This document shows, piece by piece, positions 30,584-42,258 of a DNA stretch of 64,000 nt. This stretch comes from Lasioglossum baleicum (taxonomy: Eukaryota; Arthropoda; Insecta; Hymenoptera; Halictidae), in NCBI RefSeq assembly GCF_051020765.1, contig NC_134929.1:2010786-2074785 (forward strand), in the 5' to 3' direction. Numbering within the stretch: the stretch's first letter is position 1; every line of letters starts with the position of its first letter. The notes beneath the pieces were generated by a model. It did no database searches. It had not been told where the DNA came from and was given only the letters and a program-made list of their open reading frames with translations. Both the position numbers and the translations under genes were made by a program.

Positions 30584-30970
30584 TTGTCAAACGGAATAGC
30601 AAGCGGTTTGTTAACCACCGCACGAATCTACATACTAGATCACGATCGCAATCCGATATTATGCCGTACACTGATCGACACGTGTTCCAACGCGAACCTC
30701 ATCTCGGACGAACTCGCGAAACGGTTGCGCCTACCGACAACCCGTCAGACAGCAGTCATTGAAGCTTTAAATCAATTGAATACCACAACAAGGAGCCTCG
30801 TGACCGCCACGGTCAAATCACGATTGACTAATTATCAACATTTTGACATTTTGCACGATCCCACGGATCGCAGGGACAGTACCGGACAATCAAATCGACC
30901 GAGCCAATCTTCGTATACCAGCAAACCTGCGTCTAGCCGATCCAGACTTTCATCGCCCGGGAAAGATTGA
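30584..30970 (+). pseudogene. BEL aspartic protease segment
   Basis: DUF1758-like protease with the active site LIDTCSNANLISDELAKRL, where Cys replaces the usual Gly after Asp-Thr (D-T-C versus D-T-G). The frame shifts into the next segment around 30850-30900. Confidence 0.75.
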
Positions 30971-31790
30971 TATGTTACTCGGGACCGGACCCGCGTTGTC
31001 ATGTCTCAGCATCGGGCAAATCAATCAATCGAAACAGAGCAACGTCGATCTTATATTACAAAAGACCCAATTCGGATGGATCTTAGGAGGTGATCTCGTC
31101 ACGACACCACGAGCGAGCCATCGAACTCTTTCTACCAACGTAAATTTCGAACTACAAAAATTCTGGGAAATCGAGGAAGGAGCCGTTAAACAATTCCGAT
31201 CACTTGAAGATCAAGCTTGTGAAAGTCATTTTAGCGCAACCGTAAAACGCAACGAGTCCGGTCGATACATAGTAGCATTACCTTTCAATGAAAAACGGGA
31301 ACAACTCGGAGAGTCATATTCGCGCTCCCTGAACCGTTTTCGAACACTTGAACGAAAATTAGAACGTGATCCGGAATTAAGAGATCAATACACAAGGGTG
31401 ATAGACGAATATCGCTCCCTCGGACACATGAAACAGGTGACAATCACGCACGCGTCAGGGTTTTATTTACCACATCACGCTGTCATTAAACTAACGAGTT
31501 CGACAACTAAGCTCCGGGCAGTGTTCGACGGGTCAGCAAAAACAAGTACGAATCTCTCATTAAACGACAGCCTTCGAATCGGTCTCACGTTGCAAGACGA
31601 CCTTCTCTCGCTGTTATTAAGATTCCGAATGCATGCATACGTCATAACCGGAGATATCGAAAAGATGTATCGCCAATTCCTCGTTCGACCCGAAGATCGC
31701 GTTTATCAGAGAATATTGTGGCGAGACGCACACCAAGAAATTAAAACATACGAGTTGAATACTGTTACGTTCGGGCTCAACATCAAATAA
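30843..31790 (+). pseudogene. BEL reverse transcriptase, N-terminal half
   Basis: It contains LLGTGPALSCL and LQKTQFGWILGG, then the polymerase fingers: HHAVIKLTSSTTKLRAVFDG, SLNDSLRIGLTLQDDL, and palm motif A (ITGDIEKMYRQFLV). It stops at 31788 just after TVTFGLN. The following block that should carry the Tyr-Val-Asp-Asp active site is absent. Coding resumes at about 31799 with RGGLNIRQWASN, normally some 70-90 residues further on. So the polymerase is catalytically dead by deletion rather than by point mutation. Confidence 0.85.
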
Positions 31791-31798
31791 TCACCTTA

Positions 31799-34195
31799 TT
31801 GAAAAGAGGTGGTCTCAATATTCGACAGTGGGCGTCAAACAAACCGAAGTTGCTATCGAATTTAAGCGAGGAATTGATCCATCCAAAGATTCTAGGGGAA
31901 GCATCTACCATGAAAACATTGGGGGTATCATGGGACGCCAGACACGACGCGATTCGATATTCAGTTCAACCCTCCGCGACAACTGAAATTACCAAACGAA
32001 ACATATTATCGACCATCGCGAAAATATACGATCCACTCGGGCTGCTCGGACTCATTACAATTGTTGCCAAGATATTGATGCAACAATTTTGGACCTTAAA
32101 AATCACGTGGGACGAGTCTGTCCCAGCCAGCATTCACACAGAATGGTTGAATTTCGAAGATGACCTACAACGACTCAATGATATCGAATTTAATCATTTG
32201 GTGAAACCAAAAAACGCAAGACAGACTGAACTACACGGTTTTTGCGACGCTAGCGAAAGGGCCTACGGCGCCTGTTTATATATACGGACAATCGATCATT
32301 CCGGGTCCATTCACGCGCATCTACTCTGTGCCAAATCACGAGTCGCACCACTCAGCCAAATCACATTAGCTCGATTAGAACTATGCGGCGCCGTATTATT
32401 AGCTACCTTGTTCCAAACCACGCGGAATGCATTGACGCACAATATCGACAAGACCACTTTCTGGACAGATTCGACAGTCGTCTTAGGTTGGTTACGTAAA
32501 CAACCGTCAAATTTAAAGACTTTCGTCGCGAACCGCGTAGCCGATATCCAACGGAAAACAGACATTCAATCATGGCGGTACATTCGGTCAGCAGACAATC
32601 CAGCCGACCTCATTTCTCGCGAAATCACCGCAGCCGAGTTCAACAACAATATGCTTTGGCGCAACGGACCTGAATGGCTCTCAAAGGAGCAAACAAAATG
32701 GCCACCCGCAAGATTCAACAAATGTGAAGAATTACCGGAATTGCGATCAATGACATGTTTAGTAGGTTCGACTATCCTGACCGATGAGATCTTGATGCGA
32801 TACTCGTGCATACAAAAACTCCGACGAATCGTAGCCTATTGTTTACGTTTTCGAGTCAATAATCGAAACACCGGGCCTTTATCTCTCAAGGAAATACAAG
32901 ATGCTAACAAACGAATAATCAAGCTATTACAAGCCGTCACTTTCGCTCCGGATATTCGCGATTTGAAGTTAAGAAATTTATCAAATTCCAGTAAATTGCA
33001 ACCGTTGTGTCCATTTCTCGACGACGAAGGAATCTTGCGCGTTGGTGGACGATTGCAAAATTCCTCTCTGTCTTTCCAACAGAAACATCCGATATTATTG
33101 CCTCGGGGACATCATATTACTAGACTTATCATACGAGACTCACATCATAAAAATCATCATTCAGGGATCACAGCCACACTCTACGACGTTCGACAATTAT
33201 ATTGGCCAATCGACGGAAAAAATACAACACGCCAAATCGTCAGACACTGTATTAAATATTTCCGGACGAAACCCAATACCGTCGATTATGTTATGGGCAA
33301 CCTACCTGCCGCGCGCGTCACTGAGGGTCGCCCATTCTTGACCAGCGGCATAGATTATTGCGGCCCCTTTTTCATAAAGGAACGGCAATTCAGAAATCGA
33401 ATTCGAGTCAAGGTATACATGGCCGTTTTCATTTGCTTCGCAACTAAGGCCGTCCATTTAGAGGTTGTCAGTGACTTGACAACAGAAGCATTCATTGCCG
33501 CGCTCAAACGATTTATAGCTCGGCGAGGAATTTGCAAAAATCTTTACTCAGACAACGGTACAAATTTCGTCGGCGCAAACAATGAGTTAATCGCACTTCA
33601 ACAAACATTATCCAAAGACGAGAAATTTAGTCATTTTCTAACAGCCAAAGAAATTTCATGGCATTTCATGCCCGCTCTATCACCTCATTTCGGTGGGTTA
33701 TGGGAAGCTGCCGTCAAATCCTTTAAACACCACATGAAACGTGTCGTCGGCGAAGAACTGTTCACATACGAACAATTCACTACGTTCGTAATTGAGGTCG
33801 AAGCCATTCTCAATTCGCGTCCTCTGACACCCCTCTCGTCAGATCCAAACGACATTTCCGCTCTTACTCCGGGCCATTTCCTGATCGGTGGTTCTTTGAC
33901 GTGCATTACCGAGACTGATTTCAGCCAAACGCCATCCAATCGCCTGTCCACATGGCAACATATACAGAAAGTTAAGCAAGATTTCTGGAAACGGTGGCAC
34001 AAAGAATATGTTCATCAGCTTAACATTCGTCATAAATGGACTAAGGGAGGTCACGATATCAACATCGGAACTGTTGTACTTCTGAAGGACGACTCTCTGC
34101 CGCCATTGTGTTGGCATCTAGGTCGAATACAACAGATTCATCCAGGAACAGACGGTATCATAAGGGCAGTAACCGTTGTCTTATATTGTAATTGA
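31799..34195 (+). pseudogene. BEL RT C-terminus, RNase H and integrase, 798 codons
   Basis: The frame is long and uninterrupted but lacks a real start. Order: RT connection (RQWASNKPKLLSNL, YDPLGLLGLITIVAKILMQQ), RNase H (HGFCDASERAYGACLYI near residue 143, FWTDSTVVLGWL near 222), integrase zinc finger (HHKNHHSGITATLYDVRQLYW), and integrase core with three acidic residues in SGIDYCGPF, LYSDNGTNFVG and FGGLWEAAVKSFK (residues about 515-650). A basic C-terminal domain of BEL type follows (LLKDDSLPPLCWHLGRI). The integrase looks chemically complete, unlike the polymerase. Confidence 0.85.
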
Positions 34196-34224
34196 TCGAT
34201 CGAACCGATCAACGAGGGGGAGCA

Positions 34225-35070
34225 TGTTCCGTCGCAACGGATCGTAGTCCTACACAAAGAAGTGTTTCTCCTCGCAAGAAATTCGTCAACGGAAATTCGA
34301 GTTAACAATATTCACGGTCATTCAAGGCATCACTCTAAAGAACCCTCGCAGTCATAAATTACAGTCCCAGATGTGCACGCTCGAGTTCGTTAAGCCGGGT
34401 CCAAGGATAAACAGTCAATTCTTTAAGGATACGGTCAAGGGTGCGACAGTCAACCGTCGGGCAACGTCAATTACCGAACTTGCCTCCACATCAGGTAGCG
34501 CCGCACTCTTCCTTCCGACTAGACCAACCTCTTAGTCACTTTGGAAGGAGATTTGAACAATCAAGGGTGTCTCGATTGGTAAACGACAAGTTGACTGAGC
34601 CAACCCGGACAGTTCTTTCCCTCATTACAATAGACTCTACTTCCCTTTCCTAGTCTAAGGTCAACCTCTCCACCCACGAGGAACCTAACCGACCTCTCGT
34701 CCAAGACAGCAGTCCAGTACTCAGCAGTATTCGTCTTCGAATCTCTGAACGATCAGTACTGACTAAATCTTGCTTGAGCGTCTTACTTGATTGCTGCATC
34801 CACGATCGGCACATCTAGGTACAATACAGATCAACACGGTTTGATCTGCGCGCGTCTAAGGCAGGATCTGTTGGAATAGCCTTACTGACGAGTTCACCAA
34901 CAGATCTAGGACGAAACGCGATTCTTCCAATCAAATTCCTTGTCCACACGATCCACTATTTCATATTGAAACAGTTGTCCAAGATTAATTTGGCGGGCAA
35001 CATTCGAACAGTCGCGAACCCATTTCTTTACAATCGAACATTTTGAAATTGATAGTTCCGCGATCGAACA
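34225..35070 (+). repeat. 3' LTR of BEL element, 846 bp
   Basis: Shorter copy of 28037-29088, lacking the 210-bp segment. It is preceded at 34214-34222 by a purine run (GAGGGGGAG) that can serve as polypurine tract. Confidence 0.85.
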
Positions 35071-35222
35071 TGGTAAAAGATCGATTTGCTATAATTGTAC
35101 GCTATATACATAGTATATGTCACATAACGTAGAGATGAGAGAATAAATATTAATACAAGAACTTGTAAATTCATGGTTGTTAGATTAAATTAAGGTTTAA
35201 AGGTTAAATTGTTAGATTTGTT

Positions 35223-35577
35223 TGTACAGCTTGACAAATGTAGCTGTGCGGGTGACTAAATTCAGGGGGATGCGCATAAGAAAACAAAGACCGCACTCGA
35301 CGAGAGAAGGATGCAACATTTGAACGGCAAAGTACACACCTCGTCAAAAGTGCGTACTGTCCATTATTTCTTACAGCAGTAAACATACAAAACAACTGTT
35401 TATATGTTTGTGTGAATACACTTGTGTCACTATACTTTTAAACTGAACTGTCGCAACGTGAATCGTTTGACAGGTGACGTATCGTTGTGAAGTTCGCCTA
35501 TTTGCCACTGCGCAGCGGGGAACATTTCCCCTTGCGGGGGACATTCAGCCGCACAGCTACATTTGTCAAGCTGTACA
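35223..35577. mobile_element. Short inverted-repeat element, 355 bp
   Basis: A 29-bp perfect inverted repeat: 35223-35251 starts TGTACAGCTTGACAAATG and 35549-35577 is its exact inverse. The interior is unique and non-coding. I found no target duplication. It ends directly at the hAT-like transposase remnant. Confidence 0.65.
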
Positions 35578-35579
35578 CG

Positions 35580-35962
35580 ACTTACAACCGTTTAGAATAG
35601 TTGAAGAAAGAGGTTTTAAAGCATTTGTGAAAGTTTTATGATTTTGATTTCAAAATCACAAATACCGCTGCGCTTTGAAGAATGTAAGAATATATGCATT
35701 GAGAAATTTAAAAAATCCATCCGAGTCTGCATAACGGCTGACACGTGGACGTCAGAGAATGTAGAAAGTTTTATGGCAATAACCGTGCATTTTGTGCATA
35801 ATTTTAAATTAGAATCAATACTTCTAGGTTGTATCCAAATTATTGGGTCCCATACCAGCAAAAACATTGCGAATAATTTGAAAATAACATGTGAGAATTT
35901 TGGGGTATTTTAAACATAATTAATTTTACCACAACTGATAATGCCTCAAACATGAAAAATGC
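35580..35962 (+). pseudogene. hAT (ZBED-type) transposase, N-terminal remnant
   Basis: The residues LQPFRIVEERGFKAF start at 35586 and match the region after the BED finger in ZBED-like hAT transposases. A stop (near 35638) follows. ITADTWTSENVESFMAITVH and HTSKNIANNL come next in shifted frames, then TTDNASNMKNA just before 35962. The sequence is interrupted exactly there by a solo LTR with duplication atgc. The BED zinc finger is missing upstream. Several stops and shifts show long decay. Confidence 0.8.
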
Positions 35963-36999
35963 TGTAACAGACCTGTACGGTGCAGGCCTGTTACTGCTAG
36001 ACACGCGCCGAACACCGCCGACCGACGCGCAACGCCGGGGATTACCGACCGCATCGTCCGCGAACTGCGAGCGCACCCGCCGGGCTCCGCTGTCCCCTCC
36101 TCTACCTGCTGCACCGAACGATCCCGCGCTCAGAAACACACTCGGCGGGAACCGGACGTCGAGGTTCGGCCATCTTAACGGATACGGAAACTCGACGTCA
36201 CACATCCGTCTCCCCGCACCACTTCCCCCACCACCAACCTAGGCCTATAAAAGGCGATGCAAACGAGGCACGGGCCTCTTTTCCATCCTGGGCAGCAACC
36301 TAGGCACCTCTTGAATATTGGTACGTATCCCTGTTTCTCTTTCCTGGTTCCCACGCTCTCGACGTCGAGTTGTCCGCAGCATTGGCCTCCTCGACATCGG
36401 CAGTTCCCACCGGTGTGACAGCATACACGCCAAACAGAGAGGGCCGCATCCCTCTCTGCCGTTCAGACAGCATCCTGAGCAAACCTCTTGGGCAGCATCC
36501 TGAGAACTCCGACAGCTATCGGAGACGTTTAAATGAAGGGGCAGCTACCTCTTCATTTACCGTAGAACCGCCACGGGGAATTTCCCGACTCGTGGCAGGG
36601 TTTCCTGTCCGGTCCTACCTGAACCAAGTCACCGTCACGCACCAGGTCCACGAACACGCATCGCGTCGCGATGAACGACCACACGCCGCGATTAAAGGTC
36701 GCATCTAGTCACGTACTGAGATTCGTACATGAAAGCATCCGGTTGCCTGATTTACAAACGTACGGCGTGATCCGCGCACTAGTAACACAGTCCGAAGAAC
36801 ACTCGGTTCCGCGAAAGTACGAGCAGTGAGGCCCGAAAATACACATACATGTCGTCGTTATTTCACGTCCCGCGCTCCTCGTCCAGTTTCAGCTTCAGTC
36901 GGTTCTCTCGCCGATAGACGCACCCGGCTCGACGAGTTATTCCAGCACGAGAGGATACGACGCCGCAACTACTTTCCCGTCGGAAGCAGAACCATTACA
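35963..36999 (+). mobile_element. Solo LTR, gypsy-type, 1037 bp
   Basis: It starts TGTAACAGACCTGTACGG and ends CCATTACA, with the 4-bp duplication atgc (35959-35962 and 37000-37003). Its first ~35 bases match the start of the solo LTR at 332. A TATAAAAG box candidate lies at 36245-36252. No internal element region remains. Confidence 0.85.
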
Positions 37000-38063
37000 A
37001 TGCAATAATGTATCACTGCAATTGGACACATATTTCATGCTTTGCACATAATTTAAATTTAATAGTTAAATCTAGTTTAAATAATTATGCATTAAATTTA
37101 TTATAGAACAATATTAGAACAATAATTAAACATATTTAAAAAAGCACCACAGCCGCAGAGAAATTAAAAAATTATCAAGTAACAGCAGGTAGAGATACAC
37201 ATACATTAATACTTGACGTACCGACTAGATGGAACTCCACCTATGCAATGCAGATTGATTTTCCTGGAAGAACCAGTTAAAGTTACAATGGCCCTCCTTA
37301 ACAGGAATTTACCACAAATTTCCAACGCGGAATGGGAAATATTACATGAACTTGCTGTAATTTTACAACCAATAGAATCTGCAACAAAAGTGATTAGTGG
37401 AGAAAAGTATACTACAGCTTCAATCATAATTCCAATTATTTCTGGATTACATAATATATGTACCAAATTAAAAGATAAACATTTTCAATGAATACACAAT
37501 TAATATTACAGAACATTCAAACTAACATTGATAACAGATTCAGAGATATAAAAGACAACATAGTAATACAAACAAGTACATTTTTAGACCCACGGTTAAA
37601 GAATGCATTTTTTTCTACACAACACGTAGAACAAATTAAAATAGAAATAATAAACTCGTTAATAAATGATTCAACTATTACCATGCAACAGGAAAATGAT
37701 GTAGCAGATCCAGAAGTACAAAGCATTTGTATAGAAAATGAATTATCAATATGGGCCGTGTACTAGAAGAAAACGTAAAAAAAATAGTCCAGAAATGGTT
37801 TCGCTGGAAACAAAAATATTGTATGAAATAGACCAGTATTTAAGGATCGAATTTTACAATAGATCTGGGGACCCATTAATTTGTTGGCAAGATCACCAAC
37901 ATTCCCATTACTAAGGAAATTGATCGAAAGATTATTTTGTGTCGTCGCAACGTCACTTCCATGCGTACGTATTTTTTCTAAAGCAGGACTAATATTAAAC
38001 GAAAAAAAGAAATCGACTAAAAGCCGAAAAATTATCAATGCTTTTATTCTTAAATCATAACAC
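37000..38063 (+). pseudogene. hAT (ZBED-type) transposase, C-terminal remnant
   Basis: Continues the gene interrupted by the solo LTR: THISCFAHNLNLIV appears directly after 37003. Further on are VPTRWNSTYAM (near 37220), AEWEILHELAVILQPIESAT (37330-37385), FLDPRLKNAFF (near 37580), and a hAT dimerisation region with stops (ILYEIDQYLRIEFYN near 37815; a Ser-Leu-Pro-Cys-Val-Arg stretch near 37955). At least three stops and shifts separate these blocks. Non-functional. Confidence 0.8.
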
Positions 38064-38346
38064 ATAGCTTATTATTATTTAATATAAATACTTCGTTATA
38101 CATAGTTATAGTTTGTTACACATAGTTTATTATAGTTTGTTACACATAGATTTGTTATATTCTTTATTTCTTTCATTTATTGGATTTTTATTTTGCTTTT
38201 TAGGTTAAGTATTTTTATATATTCTTATATTACATATTGTTTATATGACACATAAATATATTTACTAATTTTTCATATTTTTGTTACTATTTAAATTATA
38301 CTACTTATTTAAGTTTTTATACATTTGTAAGTATATTTTTTATATA
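38064..38346. other. AT-rich spacer
   Basis: T/A-rich sequence with repeated GTTATACATAGTTTATTATA-like phrases. No feature supported. Confidence 0.5.
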
Positions 38347-38988
38347 CAGGGTGTGCCAGCTAACTTGACCACCTTGAATATCTTCGTTATTTTTAAAGAT
38401 ACGTCAAATGTCTGAAGAACAAAGTTGAATGGTAAAATGGGGCTCATAAGATACCAACAAAATTTTTTTTTTCATGTAATTTTTTTTAATGGAATGAGGT
38501 ATTTTTTAATACATCAATCGATGCAGCTGGACATTCGTTATAAAAAAGGACTAACCTACGTATGTCGAAAAGTTAGTAGTTCAGAAGATATTTTAATTTA
38601 AAAAACCCTAAAATATCATTACTGTCGTACTAGACGTTAGTGTTTGCTTACTTATGTAACGTCTTATTGTTAGTACGACAGTAATGGTATTTTAGGGTTT
38701 TTTAAAATTGAAATATCTCCTGAACTACTAACTTTTCGACATACATAGGTTAGTACTTTTTTATAACGAATGTCCAGCTGCATCGATTGATGTATTAAAA
38801 AATACCTCATTCCATTAAAAAAAAAATGAAGGTGACCTTCATATCTCTAAAAAAAATTACATGAAAAAAAAATTTTGTTGGTATCTTATGAGCCCCATTT
38901 TAACATTCAACTTTGTTCTTCAGACATTTGACGTATCTTTAAAAATAACAAAGATATTCAAGGTGGTCAAGTTAGCTGGCACACCCTG
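38347..38988. mobile_element. Mariner-type palindromic MITE, 642 bp
   Basis: It begins CAGGGTGTGCCAGCTAACTT, ends with the inverse, with TA on both sides (38345-38346, 38989-38990). Arms pair for nearly 300 bases each. The right arm carries about 25 extra bases (TGAAGGTGACCTTCATATCT). Non-coding. Confidence 0.85.
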
Positions 38989-38990
38989 TA

Positions 38991-39369
38991 TTATATACAA
39001 TATACCACACAATATAAAACATTTCACAAGGTTTAAAGTTTCAACAAATTTTAAACTGAACTTTCTTTTACAATTCATAGTCATTAGTTATTACTAATTA
39101 TTAATTTATTCAATATTCTTCATTGTTTAATATACTTTTTGCCTTTATGCGATATAACTTATATTTTTGTTTTTATTTTTTGTTATGTAACATGTCCCAA
39201 GAACATAGACTTCTTATATAGAGAGTCCAAGAACAGTTATGTTCCTGTGCTCTCCACCAATCAGAAGCAATCACGAAAAATCACGTATCACTGTGAAAAA
39301 ACACCGTGATTTAGAACGAACGTTCATCCCATCTCTAATCACGACCACCATGGTGGCTTCCGAATATTC
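38991..39369. other. AT-rich spacer
   Basis: No gene, RNA or element boundary recognised. Confidence 0.5.
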
Positions 39370-40215
39370 CCTGGGGTAACATACCCTGTAACACGAGGTT
39401 GAAGGAAGACAGAGCAGAGTGTACTGTGACTTGGCAAGATCGCCTACGTCACCCGAACCTCCATAACGGAAGACCGGGCCACCCTCTGGTCAAGCATCGC
39501 GATAAGGGCCGCTGCGAGCGCCCTCCCTGGGCACGAGTGAGACCCAGAAAGACGTATTCTAATGTTTTGAATGTCGCGCCAAATTGCGCGACGGAAGTTT
39601 ACAGGACCGTATCCGGGTCCCAGGCGGGATCCGGACATTCTACTTTCAACGTAAAGGCAACGAACCTCGAGGATAAGCACCTCGAGGCAGGCGAAAGGCA
39701 GGACCCCGAAAGGAAATAACGAGAGATCGTCAAGGCCCAGGACTGTCAACCTGGAGGCGCCGACGAGGGCATCCGGTGCAGAGACGATCAACCACTCTAC
39801 CCTGTCGTCGCCTCGTCCGGGAAGAAGCTGCACCGCAACCGGATTGGCTGACGCCGATCGTCTCCTCGGGAAGCGGCCAATCGGAAGACAGCGCTGCCGG
39901 ATATGCCGTGAGACGCCGGAAGCCGAACGCCGTCGCCTGGGATTCGTCAACGCGAAATTCCGTATTAGCGATAGGTCGAGACGTTGCGCGAAGGAAGTAG
40001 AATCGAAAAGTGGGGGACGCCCTGCTTCCGCATACCCGACAGTGATGTGATTGAGGCCACCTTTTCTCGCGCATGCGCGACCGAAACAGTAGCGTATCTA
40101 CGATGAAGCAAAAGAGCGGCCAGAGCCCTAGCGCCCCGTGGCAGTTATATTGGCGGGAGTATACCAGTGTTATTGGCGGGACGACTGATAGACGAGAGAC
40201 GTGACGCAGAACGAG
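39370..40215 (+). other. GC-rich unassigned block upstream of the hAT gene
   Basis: Marked rise in GC against AT-rich surroundings. Open frames on both strands (39399-39719 plus, 39444-39950 minus) have no recognisable domain and look like chance frames. The block ends in ACGAG followed by GTAAGT (40216-40221), a near-consensus 5' splice site, 28 bases before the ATG of the hAT gene. It may be a promoter and 5' untranslated exon or an LTR-like remnant. Neither is proven. Confidence 0.4.
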
Positions 40216-40221
40216 GTAAGT
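40216..40221 (+). promoter_or_regulatory. Consensus-like 5' splice site
   Basis: GTAAGT after ACGAG. The only good partner sites nearby are the 3'-splice-like motifs in the tandem array after the gene (42312-42498), which would splice out the whole hAT frame. Use is unknown. Confidence 0.35.
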
Positions 40222-40243
40222 ACTTTTAATATTCTATTATACA

Positions 40244-42252
40244 ATGGCTGTTAATAGTGGAGAAAGAGCTACAAAGAAGATTCGTAAATTCAAGCATGCA
40301 TGGTTAGACGAGGATAATTTTAAATTATGGTTAGCTCCTTCTCCACTAGCAGATGATAAAGCATATTGCAATGCATGTGAAGTGGCTATCACATGTTGCA
40401 AAACAACATTAGTTAAGCATTCGAAAACGGCTAAACATATTAGAAATATTAGTTTATTAGATAACAGAGCCACTTGTAACAATAATAATAGTATTAGTAG
40501 TTTTAGTAGCACAGCTTTATCTCACGTAGATAAAGTAAAACGTGCAGAAATTAGATTATCTGCCTATTTTGCAGAACACAATGTAGCTTTTCAAAACGCG
40601 GATCACTTAATTCCTTTGATTCAAGATGTTTGTCAAGAACCGGAAATTGTACGAGACCTTACACTTGCTCGAAATAAGTGTGCCAACATTGTTAAACACG
40701 TTATTGCCAAGCGCGAAGTTGAACAACTAGTCGAACTTTTAAAATCTCGTAAATTTTCAGTTTTAATAGATGAGACCACGGATGTAGCAAATTTTAAAAT
40801 ACTGTGTGTATTAGTTCAATTCACCTCGCCTGTAAATAATAAAGTATGCACACAGCTATTAGACATAATTCAATTAAACGGTGATGATTGTTCCGCGGAT
40901 ATTTTATTTCAAAATTTTAAAAATCTTTTAGATCGAAAAGAAATTCCTCTCAAAAATATTGTTGGTATTGCTTGCGATAATGCCTCGGTTATGGTTGGCT
41001 GCAAAAATTCATTTATGACACACTTACAAGTCGAGGTACCTCATTTGATTACGTTAGGATGTATTTGCCACACTTCCGCGATTATTTCAAGTAAGTCTTG
41101 CGATCAATTGCCTCCGGAGTGCGAAAAATTAATTAGAGGAGTTGCCACTTATGTTTCGGGAAGTGCTAAGAGGAGTGCAATTTTACTAGAATTTCAAAAT
41201 TTTTCGGCGTACAGCAACGCAAAATTTTAAAATTATCAACTACCAGATGGCTTTGTTTACACAAATGTATTGTTAGATTGTTGGAAAATTGGGACGTGTT
41301 GAAAAATTATTTCATGTTAGCTGTAGTCGAAGAGAAATCAAAATCTGCCGCCATATCGTTATTAGAGTCATTGAATGACACGTCCATTAAAGCATACATA
41401 TATTTTTTGAAATATTCTTTAAATTTTTTCAACCGGTTTAATGCCCTATTTCAGTCGCGACAAATTTTATTGCATAAATTACATGAAACTAGCCTTCAGC
41501 TCATTAAACAAATAGGGAAAAATTTTATTAAGATGGAATTTTTGAAAGATGTAACTACATTAGATTTAAATAAAATAGAAATTTTTTTAGAATTAAAAGA
41601 CGTAAATTTCGGGCCGGAATGCAAAACAATTTTAGAGTCATTAGAGTTGGAATGTGCCCAACAAATTCGGTCCAAATGTTTGAACTTTTATATTACTGCA
41701 ATTCGAGAGATGCTTGCACGTCTGCCTTTGAAAGACTCATTTTTTAAAGATTTGTTGTTTTTGGATCCATCAGTAGCTTTATACGACGAAGGCAGAGACA
41801 AAATTCGAGATTTATCTGGCATCGCGAAACGTGTAAATCTTTTAGATATTACACAATTAACTTTTGAATGGGAAATTCTACCATCATGTTTCGATGAAGA
41901 ATGCAAAAAAAACTTAGCTTTATTAGAATTAGATGATATGTGGCATAATATTTTAAAATTTAAAAATTTCGATGGGGAAGACATGTTTCCAACTTTAAAA
42001 TTATTAATTGAAATAGTTCTGTCTCTTCCCCACTCAAATGCTGAGGCCGAACGTATTTTTTCTATTGTAACAGATGTAAAAAGTAATAAACGAAACAAAT
42101 TAAATATAGAGTCATTAGCCGCCATTTGCGTAGTTCGGTCCAGTTTTCAATCAAAAAATGTTAATTGCATTAATTTTGAAATAGATTCGCATCATCTCAA
42201 ATTGCATAATCCGCAAAATTTGTACAAAAAAAGCGCATGTGATAGCGATTAA
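40244..42252 (+). pseudogene. hAT-family transposase gene, one frameshift from intact
   Basis: About 668 codons, ATG at 40244, TAA at 42250. Residues about 45-75 have a BED/TTF-like zinc finger (YCNACEVAITCCKT, HSKTAKHI). The catalytic fold follows: FSVLIDETTDVANFKILCVL (near 172-192), GIACDNASVMVGC (near 245), CICHTSAIISSK. Then comes a conserved STTRWLCLHKCIVRLLENWD block. The C-terminus is the hAT dimerisation region (LPHSNAEAERIFSIVTDVKS near 590). The frame breaks at a run of five T (41200-41204). Reading resumes one base out of phase and stays open to the end, consistent with loss of one T. This could be recent decay or an assembly error. No inverted ends or 8-bp duplication were found around it, so it may be a stranded transposon gene or a domesticated one. 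Confidence 0.8.
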
Positions 42253-42258
42253 ACTAAT

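Larger units (their letters stand above)
28037..35070 (+). mobile_element. BEL/Pao retrotransposon, degraded
   Basis: LTRs start TGTTCCGTCGCAACGG and end GATCGAACA (28037-29088 and 34225-35070). Between them are a primer site and the BEL/Pao gene order: Gag, knuckles, DUF1758-type protease, reverse transcriptase, RNase H, integrase. Reading frames are broken several times and the polymerase active site is deleted. The LTRs differ in length by 206 bp. No target duplication is visible (attgt before, tggta after), so the two ends may come from different copies or a rearrangement. Confidence 0.88.

Noticed and set aside
39399..39950. Overlapping 106- and 168-codon frames on opposite strands
   Set aside because: No recognisable domain. 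High GC content alone explains both.
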